64,000 bases of DNA, taken from NCBI GenBank assembly GCA_014904845.1, contig MU119401.1, positions 38,328 through 102,327 of the forward strand. Direction: 5' to 3'. The notes below the pieces were generated by a model. That model was not told where the DNA came from. It was given only the letters and a program-made list of their open reading frames with translations, and made no database searches. Of the stretch, positions 33,425 to 45,846 are shown in pieces. Source of the DNA: Acephala macrosclerotiorum. Lineage: Eukaryota; Ascomycota; Leotiomycetes; Helotiales; Mollisiaceae. The stretch's first letter is position 1, and each line of letters opens with the position of its first letter. The position numbers and the translations under genes were made by a program.

Positions 33425-35296
33425 GCCTATTAATTACCGCAGAAAAAATCGAGGATTCGGCGATTGGACAAAGGAAAAAACTATAATTCGAATTATATAT
33501 TATAAGGCGCGGTCACGTGCTACACGTTCGCCCTTAACTCGGCGTTACTAGTCGAGCTTTAAAAGTCGAGCACTCGCTCGATTTTTTTTTTTTTTTTTTA
33601 AGTTTAATAATAAAACTATTTTTATTTATTTTTTAATTTAATTTTTTAATAATTTTTTTTATATTATATACTATATATAAATAAAAATTAATATAATAAT
33701 ATTTATATAAATAATTATATTAATAATATTATAAAAATTATTATAAATTAATTATATAATTTTTATATAAATAATAATTTTTATTATAAAAAAATTATAT
33801 ATATTTAAATAAATTAAAAAAGTTTTTTAAATTTTAATAATTAAATATTTAAAAAAAAATTAATTTATTATATTATTAATTATATAAAAATATTAATAAT
33901 TTTAAATTATTATTCGTAATATATAATTATTTAATAATATATTATACGAGTTTCGTTTATATTCGTTTTTATTTATTTTATTTATTTTATTTATTTTATT
34001 TANNNNNNNNNNNNNNNNNNNNNNNNNNNNNNNNNNNNNNNNTTTTATTTATTTTATTTATTTTATTTATTTTATTTAATTTTTCGAAATATTTAAATTA
34101 AAAAATATTTTATTAAATAATAAACGTTAATAAATTAATAAACATTTTAATATTTAAAATAAAAACGTATTTTTAATAAATCTTTATAAAAAATTATAAA
34201 TCGTAATATATTTTTTTAATTAATTATAATAATAATTATTAATTAAAACTCGATATAATTACAAATTTGAATTATTTGTAATTATTTATAATATATATTT
34301 CGAAATTAAATAAATCGTAAAATGTTTAATAAAATTATTTTAAATATAATATAAATCGAATTTTAGTATTTTTATAATCATATAAAAATATCGTCGACGA
34401 ATAAAAAAAATATAAAAACTATAAAAGTTTTAATTTTAAAGAATTATTAATTTTTTTATATATATTTTTAAATTTTTAAATTTTTATATTAATTAAATAA
34501 TACATATTTAATAATTAATTATATTAAAATTATATTAAAATTAAATTATTAGTAAATTTTTTAGTATTTTATCCATTTTATATTTCTAGTAATATCGATT
34601 AAAATCTCGAAACAATAATAGTTTTTAAAGAAAATAAAGTATTTAACGATTTTAAAAGCAATCTCGAAATTAAAATAGCTTTTAAAAGCACAGACTAGCG
34701 TGAATCACAAAAGCTTTATTTTAATTTAACTATTAAAAATAATTAAGTACGATGACTTGGTAAAAAGTAGAGATGGAGAAACTCCAGAAAAGGATTTTAG
34801 AGCGTGAAAGAAAAAGAGAGAGAACACTGCAGGAATTGCACAGAGAGATATATATTTCCCAGCGAAAAGAACGATTGAATGAATCTTTGTATTATAAAGC
34901 AAAGACGTCCATCCCCGAAATAGAAAGGCGATGTAGTGAACAATACCACTCACGTATGCGCAGGTAGGTGTACGAAAGACATACAATCGCGTGTTCATCA
35001 AACAAATTTGATCTTAATATGCAACAAAATAAGCTCGAATTTTGAAGTGCAAGAAGAAAGATTGAGGGCCCACTCGGGTAGCCGCAAAGCACACGTCCAG
35101 GGTCATACTCTAGCACCTAAATCTCAAAATTATCCCATGTCTCCTTTCCCTCATTTGAAAATCGAAACATAAATGTGACTACACCAATTCGAGAATAAGT
35201 AGACTTTGTACTGGATGTCAAAATCTTAATTCGATCTGCACGTGGGTATCATACCAATGCTAAATCAGCCCATGTATTCTCTCCTGCTTCTCTTGC
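33425..35296. other. AT-rich island, no gene
   Basis: From about 33560 to 34730 the sequence is almost only A/T with scattered CG, including a 9-bp TTTTATTTA repeat around the gap. This looks like a RIP-mutated transposon graveyard and marks the right border of the polyketide cluster. The remainder (34730-35296) holds only short unrecognisable frames. Confidence 0.75.
34003..34042. other. assembly gap (40 N)
   Basis: Forty N flanked on both sides by the same TTTTATTTA tandem repeat; the true length is unknown. Confidence 0.98.
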
Positions 35297-38200
35297 TCAA
35301 GCTGCACCAACACCCAAGCCCCTAGGATCTCTCCTCCCCAATATCTCCTTCACCACGCCTCGCACCTGAGCATTCATCTCAAAACTCAACCCAATCAACT
35401 CCACCACCTCATCCGCCGTAAAATAAAGACTCAAATCGCTATCAAACCAGAGAAACCTCATATCCTTTAAATTACTCTGCAATACCTCTGATAAGAATTT
35501 CATTTTTAGCCAGAGGGGTGCGAATTGGGGTGTTAGTGGGATCTCATCTTCTGTTGCTTGTTGGCTTTGTTGGTTTTGGGTGGAGGATGAGGAGATGTTC
35601 GAGGAAAGTCGGGATAATGAAGCCGAAGTTGAAGATGGATGATAGGTATTGGAGGCGGAGGTAGAAGGACGATGATTCGGATTATTCCTTGGCAAGAATA
35701 AATCATCCAAAGTTTCAATCTGCGAAATAATAGTAGCGATACGCTCAGCTTCGTCAACGCCAATATCTGATAACTCGAACACGTCTGTAATTAATTTTGA
35801 CGCGACGGCGTTTACAAGTGAGCCGGTGGCGGAGGAGGAGGCGGAGTAAGGGAGGATGGTGGAGAAGAGGAGGGCTTGTTGGCGGATGTGGGAGAGGACG
35901 GAGGAGGTGGAGGTGTGAAGGGTGGGGGTGGGTTGCTGGAAGAAATTTTGGGCGCCTGTTTATGTTAGTGAATGAACTTGGATGGGAGGGACATTGAGAA
36001 GGGTGGTTGGGTACGTACCGTTGAGAAGATCGTTGATGATGGTTCTTTGAGCGTTCAACTCATTGGTATAGGCTCTCTTGCCGAAACTCTCCAAGACTTT
36101 AATCTCGGAATCTAGTCTGACCATTCCGTAAGCACGGGAAGAGAGATCTTCTCGTGTGCTCCAGGCCGAGACGAAGTCTTTCAGCTTTTCGGAAAGCCAG
36201 ATGGCATCGTTGTAGAGGTACATGTTTCCCCCAGGGTAGCTGGTGTAGTAATAGGGGGATATGGCGCGGTACATGGCGAGGATGAGTGTTGGCAGGGCAA
36301 AGAGACCAGGAGCTGCGGGGGCGACGGGAATGTGTTCGCTTCTGGGGATTGTCAGTAAGATGGCCGAGAAGATCAACCGAGACTAGAATATGAAAGTAAA
36401 ACACTTACTCTGGCTTGGTCAGCTGTGCACCATCGTTATAGATTTGCACAACAGTTTTGTAGACTGGCTGAGGCAGAGAAGACGTCCAGTATTTCTCTGA
36501 AAGAGTCATCTCACGAGTCTCTGGGGTGATTCGTCGCGGTAGAGAAGGGGCAATAGGAGTGCTGGTCTGAGCTGCAGTTAAGGCAGCAACGGGATCAGGA
36601 GCCGCGTCTTCTGCAGCGTCGTCATCTCCCCATCCCCAGGCATCAGCTGCATCATCCTCATTATCTGCGGCCTCAATTGGAGGAGTCGTGATTTCTGATA
36701 CGCGACGCTCTTCGTCGAATGAGCTGCGGTTCTTGACATGACCATTACCATGGCCATTTGGTTCTGACTCCTCAGGTTCCGGCTCATCATCGTCCCAACC
36801 AGCGTCCCATTCATCGTTGATTGTGTTGCTAGTAGTGGCAATGTGATGGCCGTCATCTCGTGCGACCATCCGTGTTTCTGTTCGTTCGGCATACTGTGGT
36901 TCACCGATTCCGAGAGAAAGTTGGTTCCGTGTCCAGTCCAAAGCAGTTTCCCTTCGCTTGCTAAGCCAGGTCTTGGGTGCATTTGCAACCCAGTCATGTA
37001 AGCTATCAGCACCAGGCCATTGCATCTCGTCAAGCTTTGAAGCAAAATCTCCAACTTGAGCCAGAGCTTTCTGGTAATCGACCATGTCATCAAGGGATGC
37101 TGGAACGGCAGTATCAAGCCATTCCTCGAGGATCCGACTGCATAGGACTGGCATCATTCTGCGGGACAAGGAATCGGCAATTTCCGCCGGTAGCTTGTCG
37201 TTGAGGAACCGAATAATAACTTCGAGATCTGAGAACAGGGTCTTGATGGTACGATCAGTTGTTCCAGTACCAAGAGAGAGTGTGTTCTACGTATTGTCAG
37301 TACGTGAAAATATGGTCAAGCGATACGACTTGCCTGATCAATCTCAATGCTTGGTAAAGACCCAGCTCCAATGTCCATACGATACTTGAAGATTGTGCTA
37401 TCCAAAGTCTCCCACAGTTTCTTGGCGACTGTGTCTAACGATTTAAAAGACTTGAACCCGATGACCGCATCGTTCAGGGTGGTGGGCTCATTCGGCAGCT
37501 TATCGTGAATTTTCACCGTGACAAGGCCATTCTCCTCTTGGATATGTACCAAAGCATACCAGACATTCAGCAATTGCTCTCGAATGTGGGTTCGTAAGTC
37601 GAACGCTCTCTGGTCTAGAAGTCTCAGGGCTCGTGCGGTCTTTTCCAGCGGGATCTTTGCAATGGTCGCGAATGCATCTAGGGCGATCAGCGTATGTTCA
37701 TAACCAACACCTTGCGAGCTCGCAGAGCGCAGAGAATTCTCTAGATCTGAGGAATATGAATGTCCCAGGAAACAAAGCACAAGCAGATAGAACATGTTGA
37801 CATACCAGCTAGAGTATGCAATGCGTCCACCAGATTATGCTCCGCCGCTTGCACCTCCAGTTTCCGTAGCAAGTCATTTGCTCCCTGTATAGCCCTCAGG
37901 GAGGACAAAAGCTGAGTATTGTAATGCACCTCCTTGGAGAGGAACTCCACGTACTTCTCCTGCTGTTGTAGGCCTTCCAGTCGCTCTTCATCTGCCTCCG
38001 CCTGTCGGACAATGGAACTCGCGAGTTTACGGGTCTTCTCAATATCATCGTGTATAGCTTTGGCATTTCGGATCCAATCGTCGACATCAGGCGCGCTGTC
38101 TTTACTAATCTGGCGAATCTCTGTCTACCGCAACACAGTTAGTTTGAATGTACCAAGGCTTTAGGGACATTCAAAGTTACCTCAAGCTCTGATTTGGCAG

Positions 38201-38342
38201 TGTTCAGAGCTCCCAGAACTGTAGGGAGCAGCTCTGAGGTGATATAGGCTGCAGAGATGGCCTCTTCTTCTGGGAAGGCCCCGCTGGTAGAGAAATCGAC
38301 CAGAGACTGGGCAATCTGGTTGTCGAACTTCGCGAGACCCAT
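35297..38342 (-). CDS. ZW10/Dsl1-type ER vesicle tethering subunit
   Basis: 917-aa protein; exons 38342-38181, 38124-37806, 37746-37334, 37286-36409, 36341-36019 and 35955-35297. The N-terminal third is helical and coiled-coil-like. The middle has an acidic, Trp-containing unstructured stretch (DEWDAGWDDDEPEPEE and DAWGWGDDD), the hallmark of Dsl1/ZW10 proteins; in yeast Dsl1 such Trp motifs bind the COPI coat. The C-terminal half is the conserved ZW10 domain (for example GLFALPTLILAMYRA). It should act in a tethering complex for Golgi-to-ER vesicles; animal ZW10 also works at kinetochores. Intron 3 (37333-37287) has a GC donor. A Ser-rich low-complexity insert lies near residue 800. Confidence 0.85.
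37287..37333 (-). other. GC-AG intron in the ZW10/Dsl1 gene
   Basis: The 47-nt intron starts GCAAGTCG after GATCAG and ends ATACGTAG, with a CTGAC branch site. Skipping it would give five codons then a stop; removal joins EIDQ to NTLSLGTG in frame. Confidence 0.7.
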
Positions 38343-38945
38343 TTTGGTAGGATGCGGCTGTGTATTTCATGGATCAGGGCGCATGTGCTTCACGGATATG
38401 TTGGCATGCGGTATTGAGAAGCATAGTGGACGTTGAGAGCCGCGATCAAGTGTGGCATTGATCAAGCTGTTCGAGAAGCTGCAAGTTGGCCTTGACCAGC
38501 ATGCGGAAAGTGCGGCCGTGTGACGCTCACAGCCGCGCGGCCGATGCACACGGAAGGGAGTGCTTGCGGCAACTCGCCAATCAAGTCCTCAACTTGTGTT
38601 CTCGTCCTTTTCCCGCCGCTGTCTTTCTCGACATCAAGTTGCAGACCTTGTTGGACATTTGCCTCGCTCATTCACCTAAAAACTTCTCGGACTCTCGAAT
38701 CCTGGATTTGTTTGTGTGAGATTCCGCTGCAAGCTTCTTCTCCTAGCGAGCTGACCTCTATTTTGAGTCATCGTGCATTTGCGCGCAAGGCTGCAGGATC
38801 TCGTCTTCCAAAGGCTCCCCTCCGTCCAAGGTATGGCAATCCAAACTCTCTTATCTCTACACTACTCCATCTTGGAGACTCTCAACCGCTCCCCCTCTCC
38901 ATCACCACCAACAAGTCCTACATTCGCCAAAAGGCGGGGTCCGTC
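38343..38945. other. intergenic, no gene seen
   Basis: Probably the divergent promoter of the ZW10/Dsl1 gene and the small frame at 38946. The long frame crossing it (from 38520) lacks any domain in this part. Confidence 0.4.
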
Positions 38946-39224
38946 ATGGCGGGGTACTTGAGCTTTCGAACATCGAGTATTCTCGCAGCCTTGATACCAT
39001 TACTTGCGATCGCTTTATACCAAGTGGCAGATAACAAATGGTACGCGGTGATTTCATTTCGTCTGGTCACAAGGACACTCTGGAGTAACACATGGTCACG
39101 TGCTACTCCTTGCTTTTCATGTTCCACACTTCGTTGTTTGTTATGGTCACACAAGTCGTGTACCGATAGCTTTCATGTTGGATCAAGATTTAATACTTTC
39201 AGGTACCAGCTTGAGTCATACTAG
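38946..39224 (+). CDS. possible 38-aa single-span membrane microprotein
   Basis: Two exons, 38946-39040 and 39203-39224, give a 38-residue peptide: MAGYLSFRTSS, then a hydrophobic span ILAALIPLLAIALY, then VADNKWYQLESY. Donor GTACGC and acceptor TTTCAG fit fungal introns. The intron length (162) is a multiple of three without stop, so an unspliced form is also open. I do not recognise the family; size and shape resemble small membrane subunits of organelle complexes. Only the ORF structure supports it. Confidence 0.35.
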   Translation: MAGYLSFRTSSILAALIPLLAIALYQVADNKWYAVISFRLVTRTLWSNTWSRATPCFSCSTLRCLLWSHKSCTDSFHVGSRFNTFRYQLESY

Positions 39225-39412
39225 CAAACTACCCTTAGTCTCTCAATGTTTCATAACTTCACATTCAGCTGGCTAGTTCCTCGACTGTCGAACATTCCCT
39301 CTGCTCTTCACTAAGATTATATCACAACGTACTAATTCTTCCCCTCATCTCCAGGTTAAATCAAATTTACACGCCCCTAAACTTATACATCCAGCAAGCT
39401 CGATCGTTCATC

Positions 39413-42400
39413 ATGCCCAGCCAGACAAGAAAGACCCACTTCAAGACCATCCAGCGCTTTCAGACAGACTATGCACCTGTCTCCATCTCACAATATGTCT
39501 CCGAACGAACCGGGATGCATGTTGTGGTTGCTGACCAGAAGGGTCCAAAAGTCCAAGGCTACTTCACCTTAGCCACCGAGATCTTTGATGACTCGGGGTC
39601 GCCTCATACGCTCGAGCATCTAATCTTCATGGGATCGAAGAGTTACCAATACAAGGGCCTTCTTGACAAGCTTGCTTCGAGAGCCTATTCAAATACAAAT
39701 GCATGGACAGCGACTGACCACACGGCATATACATTAGACACTGCTGGATGGGAAGGTTTCGCACAGATTCTTCCAGTCTACCTGGAGCACGTGATCGTCC
39801 CTACGCTGACTGACGAAGGGTGCTACACTGAGGTTCATCACATTGATGGCGAGGGAAATGATGCCGGAGTTGTTTACTCCGAAATGCAAGGTGTCCAAAA
39901 CAGTGGTGGTGAAATCATGGATATCACAGCCAGGCGACTTTTGTATCCCAAGGATGTTGGGTTCCGGTACGAGACAGGAGGACTCATGGAAAACCTACGC
40001 GTCCTGACTGCTGAACGCATACGTGCCTTCCACAAGGAAATGTATCAACCTAAGAACTTGTGCCTTGTTCTTGTGGGAGAAATTGATGAAGATCACCTAC
40101 TTCAGATCTTGGACGACTTTGAGGAAACCATCCTAGACGACATTCCACCACCAAATGCATCATTCAAACGACCATGGGTTGAGTCTCCACAACCGCCTGC
40201 CATCAAAGAGACAATTGTTCAGACTGTGTACTTCCCAGAAGAGGATGAGTCTATGGGAGATATCTCGATTGGGATGTTTGGACCTGATTGTAACGATCCC
40301 GTTCTGACTGCCGCCTTAAATGTACTCCTCACATATCTCGCCGGCTCCTCTGTATCCATCCTTGAGAATGTCATGGTCGAGAAAGAAGAGCTTGCGAGTC
40401 AGATTGGGTATTACTGGGACGCGCGACCAAACACCGTCATCTGGCTGCAGCCAGCTGGTGTCGCAACCGAAAAGCTCGCCCATGTTGAGAAGCGAGTTTT
40501 CGAACTGCTCAATGAAGTTGCATCTAAACCTTTGGACATGAACTACATGAAGGATTGCGTTCGGAGAGAACGCCGACAGCTGAAGTTCCAGGCTGAGAGC
40601 TCTTCAAGCTTCTACGCTACCGGAATCATCAATGACTTTCTATTCGGAAAACGAGATGGGTCTACTTTGAAAGATATTGGCACGATCAGCGAGTACGACA
40701 CGATAGAGAACTGGACGGACGAAGAATGGAGAGCATTTTTGAAGAAGTGGATGGTGGACGCTCCTCACATTTCCCTGCTCGGAACGCCCTCAAAGGATAT
40801 GGCGGAGAAAATTAAAGCTGATGAAGAGGCCAGGATCGCTGCTAGGAAGAAAGAGTTAGGTGAGGAGGGTCTAAAGAAACTAGCTGACAAGCTCAAGGCT
40901 GCCATTGCGAAGAACGATGTCGAAATCCCAGCCTCCGTCTTGCAAAAGTGGCTTGTACCTGGCGTTGACTCTATCCACTTCATCAATTCTACCAGCGCTC
41001 GATCTGGCTTGGCAAAGAAACTCGGGACACCCTCGAATGACATCCAAAAGATCGTTGACTCCTCGAAAACTGAACTGCCACTGTTCATCCAATTTGAGCA
41101 TGTGCCGACGAATTTTGTTCATCTCACCTTGCTGATTGGTACTTCTCAAATCAAGACTGAACATCGACCACTCTTACCATTGTTCATGGACAACTTCTTC
41201 AACACGCCCATCATGCAAGATGGCAAGAGAGTTGACTTCGAAGAAGTGGTAACAAAACTTGAGCAGGACACCATCAGCTACTCTATGAACGGCGGCTCGC
41301 GTCTTGCAGACCCCGAAGGTCTCGTCATCCAATTCCAGATCGAGCCCGAGAAGTACGCGACTGCTGTTGAATGGATCAAAACCATGATGTTTGACAGCAT
41401 CTTTGACGAAACAAGATTGAACGCTGGCATGTCCAAAATGCTCGCCGAGATCCCCGAGAGCAAGCGCAACGGTAACACGATGATGTACGCAGTTGACGCC
41501 ATGATTCATCTAGACAAAGATTCTCTATTCAAGGCTCGAGGCACCTTGGTTAAGGCTGTCTACATGAAACGACTCAAGAAACTTCTCGCCAAGGAACCCA
41601 AGACAGTCCTCTCCTGGTTAGAGGAACTCCGAAAATCTCTCTTCACCTTCAACAACATGCGCGCCCTCGTCATTGCCAACCTCGAGAAACTGCCTTCTCC
41701 CGTCGACGCATGGCAGCCCCTTCTCTCCGGTCTCGACACCAAGGGATCCCTCCTCCCAATCGTCAAGATGTCTCAACGCCTCTCCGCAGATGGCAAAGAA
41801 CCTGGTAATTACGGCACAGTCGTGATTCCCATGCCGACCGTCGACTCCTCGTTCTGTATCTCCTCCGCAAAGGGTCCTACATCACCCACCGATCCTGTCT
41901 TGCCTGCGCTCATGGTCGCAATCTCCTTCCTGGAAGCAGTCGAAGGCCCACTCTGGACCGCCATCCGTGGCAAAGGTCTCGCTTACGGTGCAAACTTCAA
42001 GCGTGATTCCGACGGAGGATTCATCCAATTCTCAGTCTACCGCTCACCAGACGCGTACCGAGCTTTCGCTGCTGGTAAAAAGATCTTACAATCATACATC
42101 GACGGTACATCCAAGTTCGAGACTCCTGCGTTGGAAGGTGCTATCAGCGGAATCGTGGTCACCTTCGCAGATGAGCAGACAACGATGGCTGCAGCTGGAC
42201 AATTCCACTTCGTGAACAGTGTCATTAGACAGGTGGATGAGGAGTATAATCAGAAGTTGTTGAGTGCGGTGAGGAATGTTACGGTAGATGAGATTAAGAA
42301 AGTTATGCAGGAGGTGTTGATGCCTGCTTTCACTCCGGGGAAGAGTAATGTTATTGTTACTTGTGCGCCGATTATGGAGGAGGTAAGTATCCCCGCCTAT

Positions 42401-42616
42401 GACTTTCCTCTGTGATGGATTGCTAATGTAAAAAAGGGAATCATCAAGGGCTTCACCGAGATGGGATTCAAGACTCAGGTCCAACCTCTGACCGCTTTCC
42501 AGGAAAGTTATGGGTTGGAGGCGGATGAGGATGAAGGCCAAGATGATGAGGATGTGGATGAGGATATGGAGGATGGGACTGAGGGTGAGAGTGGGGAGGA
42601 TTCGGAGGAAGACTAA
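39413..42616 (+). CDS. M16 family zinc metalloprotease
   Basis: Two-exon gene (39413-42382, 42437-42616) for 1049 aa. The inverted zinc motif HTLEH is at residues 65-69, with the downstream glutamate region EVHHIDGEGNDAGVVYSEMQ. The rest follows the four-domain pitrilysin/presequence-protease plan of the M16C group, with RGKGLAYGANF near the C-terminal substrate-binding part. The yeast relative I have in mind is YOL098C, a poorly studied member. The tail from about residue 1015 is strongly acidic (Asp/Glu-rich). No clear mitochondrial presequence or signal peptide is seen, so location is open. Peptide degradation is the expected role. Confidence 0.9.
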
Positions 42617-42786
42617 AGGGGGTGAGGGCTGAAGGTGGTGGAATGGAGCCATGCTAAGTTTTCTTCAAGACTCCTCACAAAAGCAATGTTTGATAGAGCA
42701 ATACAAATAGAACAATTCAAGCCACACTCTCGATCTTCGTCTCCTTCCACTCCATTACATTTCTCCTCGGCATGCTCTCCTTCCTC

Positions 42787-43011
42787 CTAAACTACCTCTT
42801 TCGCCGAATCGCCAAAACCAGCCCACAATGCTGCGTTATGCCAGTCTAGATAGTATTGTGTCTCCGGCTTCCCAGCACATTTCAGCGCCAACTTGGCAAC
42901 GGATGAACATAAAGTTTCCTGTCGACATTCCTCATTCACCCATGCAAACACCTCTGCCGACTCTTTATCCGTGATGCAAACTTGACGATTCTGTTTCACA
43001 CAATGAACCAT
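42787..43011 (-). CDS. small Cys-containing hypothetical protein
   Basis: 74-residue frame, MVHCVKQNRQVC..., with five cysteines and a C terminus rich in aromatic residues (YYLDWHNAALWAGFG). No signal peptide or membrane span. It lies tail to tail with the M16 protease gene. Amino-acid composition looks coding and the sequence is not repetitive, but I cannot name a family, and upstream exons are possible. Confidence 0.4.
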   Translation of the reverse strand: MVHCVKQNRQVCITDKESAEVFAWVNEECRQETLCSSVAKLALKCAGKPETQYYLDWHNAALWAGFGDSAKEVV

Positions 43012-44501
43012 CTTCCAATTCTGTTAATTTCGTTGAATTCCAGATGCTGCGATGGTATTTGGACCCCCAAACTCGGTGTTGATCTCCACAATGCGTGCGG
43101 CAACGTAGTTTGTTCGCGAATACACTGGTATGGAGATTCGTGGCTCTGACTAATTTTGGAAAGAATTATTCAAAAATGTGGATATTGGTTGCGGACTCGT
43201 TGTTTGCTTGCAAGAGATTGTTCATTCTCCGTCACCAAGAAGGTCGTTTAGATGCCTCCATCACGACAACTCTGAATTGTCCATTAGGTGTAAAGGCGCC
43301 AGCAATGATCAAAATGATGACACTAGGATAGTGATTGCCTTGGATATTGCAAAGGCTCAGAAGAATCATGAACATCGCAGGGTGGTCGATCTTGTCGACG
43401 TGTCCTTGTCTTTGGTATTTGTAACTTACTCCCAGTCCCTTGACCGCTTATTGGGAAAAGATCTTATGCTGATGCTCTAGTATCTGCATACAGTATCAAT
43501 ACAGGCATTCTGCTTTCCAAAAAGTCCTCGCTGGATTTCAACTTTAAGGTCATCTCCCAGAGTCCGACCTCCAGGCTCATTTAGGAAATCAGGCATGCGC
43601 CTGTTTTCAGTGCACAATCTAGGACTGTGCGTGCTGCGAGCATGTATACCCTGCCACTCATGTCTAGAAATGATGGCTGGCTACTGTAGTGCGTTTGCCT
43701 TATTTAAAAAACACGTCTTGAAATTACCATACAGATTATAAGAATAACACTCAGTACGAGGTCTTCATAGTTGGCCCGTACAAGTAGTTTTGACATATCT
43801 GGTGAATACTTAGTCATCAGTAAAGATTGTGGGACACAACTTTTCAGGAGATGGTGACGTGGCTATTGCATGTCGTCCACCATGACTGTGAATGCAATAT
43901 CCTACGCAAGACGGCGGCGAGTATGGCACGGAGATTTTAACTTTGCAAACTAGTAAAAAACTTCGCAATCTATCGGCTCTCCTTATGGATTGCATTAATA
44001 TATGTACTTGGCTGCAGGGACATCCTTTCATAATATCTCTCTCACTGCAAGCTATTTTTATCCCGAATGTCCTCAAAGTATTTCATAATCTAGAGGTAAC
44101 GGGTTTTCATATTCTTTTCTACGTTTAATACGAGATATCACACATAAGATTTGCGACATTATCTGTTTTCCACCGCCCACGTAATAACTCACAAACAATA
44201 TGTTCTATTACACCAAATTCGAAGCTATCCCAGAATAACACTTGCTTTGATCCTCGGATGTTAAACAAAGTTTCAAGCTTTGGGTATCGATTCAATATAA
44301 ATAAGCAACTTCCAAATGTATACTTTATTTGCTTGAATAACTCTCAAGAATTTCGCCTGGTATGATTCATCATTTCTTCTTGCTTCATTGTAAGTGAAGC
44401 ATTTTTCCTTTCTATAGTCACGTGTTCCCCCTTTCCGTCATCCTCGCTTATTGTAATTTCGTTCTAGCGTACAGGCTCTAATGAACACTAGGTGAATCGT
44501 G
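43012..44501. other. intergenic, no gene seen
   Basis: About 1.5 kb with only short frames on both strands (maximum about 100 codons, none with a recognisable domain). No repeats or tRNA-like folds were noticed. Confidence 0.4.
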
Positions 44502-45185
44502 TTAGTTTGGAAAGTGGAGAGCCTGGCGGCTGAATTTCATCCTTACCGGAATTTTCAGTAACCAGCATGACCAGCATGACCAGCATGCCCTGACTCTCCC
44601 GACCTGCGATGCTCTTCTGGAGTTTTCTGATGTAAGAGGCCCTTGACGCCTCGTTGGCTTGCTTGTGTTCTTGTTTTCAGGCCTTGGTTTGTCAATTCCG
44701 CGGGCTGGATTTTGCGCAGAGGGAAAGGATGCCCTGAATTCATTCAGGAAAGGCTCCACGTCTTGGATTTCTGGAAGAGATGGATTTCGCCCCATTTCTG
44801 GACCCCGAGATTTGCCGCTGAGTGGTTTCTTAACATTCTTCTGTAAGGATGAATCGATGGCTTTGCTCTTGTCCCCGTCACGCAAATGTGGAGGCCTGTT
44901 CTCATCTGTATCCTTGCCTCCTGTTTGTGACGGACTTGTATTCTTGTGATCATCCTCAATGTCACCCTGGTCTTGAACTTTCTGTTGTAGTGGGAAGATA
45001 AATGAAGCTTTTTCGCCATATTGTCTCACCGTCTCTCTCATTTTCTCTGGCGTTGGTTCTTCCATGACATATCGGTCTACACCACCCCCGACCTCCCCAC
45101 GTTGGTTCACGGGGCCCAGTTTTCGACCGGTCATTACGAGAGGGCTTTTGTCGGACACCGCGAGGGCGACGAGGAAGTCGCCCAA
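44502..45185 (-). CDS. hypothetical hydrophilic protein
   Basis: 227-codon frame. The N terminus (MGDFLVALAVSDKSPLVMTG) is followed by a charged, Pro/Ser/Lys-rich region without domains. Near the C terminus CWSCWSCW is encoded by a 9-bp ACCAGCATG direct repeat (three copies from about 44562), which suggests slippage. It may be a real lineage-specific protein with disorder, or chance. Confidence 0.35.
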   Translation of the reverse strand: MGDFLVALAVSDKSPLVMTGRKLGPVNQRGEVGGGVDRYVMEEPTPEKMRETVRQYGEKASFIFPLQQKVQDQGDIEDDHKNTSPSQTGGKDTDENRPPHLRDGDKSKAIDSSLQKNVKKPLSGKSRGPEMGRNPSLPEIQDVEPFLNEFRASFPSAQNPARGIDKPRPENKNTSKPTRRQGPLTSENSRRASQVGRVRACWSCWSCWLLKIPVRMKFSRQALHFPN

Positions 45186-45846
45186 ATCCAGAATTATTTA
45201 AAAAGAAGAAGCAAAGTCTAACCTTCTGCAAAGCTATATATGGCCTATACCGTGTCGTTGGCAGAGAAATGCAGGTGCCTTGGGCTGTAAGGCACCAAGT
45301 CTCTTTACAAGACCCAACCCGTCACAAGCGCGGGTCACGTGTCGTATTTTTAGTATACTGCTAGCAATATCTAGTATTACGGCATGCAATACATACTTCT
45401 AGTGACATTAGAAGACCATACTACGTATAGAAGAGCCGTACCGTATCAGCTATACGTATTACAGAGTGGGGCGTATACTAGTTACTGCATATACTAATGA
45501 GAATACTGCCAAGGGTGCGTCATGCGAGTGTTTGTCTGTAAAGATGAGCCTCTCAAAGCGATGGAATTCCGAGAGAACATTTTGGGGAAACTAGAAGATC
45601 CAACGCATCCCACCAATGATAAAATAACGCAAGTTGTCTCGCAACTTTTGGATCTGTCTTCGTGCAGCAGCCCTTGGTCATCCCAGCGCTAAATATCTCG
45701 CTTGTGGTCAGGGATCGGTATCCAGGCCCCGGGTCGCACACCCTCTAAAACTTTTTATACATTTCTTATAGTCCTTATCACCTTCTTCCAATCACGAGAA
45801 TACCAAAAGCTCCCTAAAGCTCTCACAAAATATCATTCAATCTAAG
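45186..45846. other. intergenic, promoter of esterase gene
   Basis: No gene. A stretch at 45340-45500 is rich in GTAT/ATAC steps. Presumed promoter of the following esterase gene, with a TATA-like TTTTATACAT near 45752. Confidence 0.35.

Noticed and set aside
34726..35172. small frames on both strands after the AT island
   Set aside because: Under 95 codons, overlapping each other, no domain; chance frames in AT-rich DNA.
44562..44590. possible CRISPR-like or regulatory 9-bp repeat
   Set aside because: Only three direct ACCAGCATG copies without spacers; a simple minisatellite inside a hypothetical frame.
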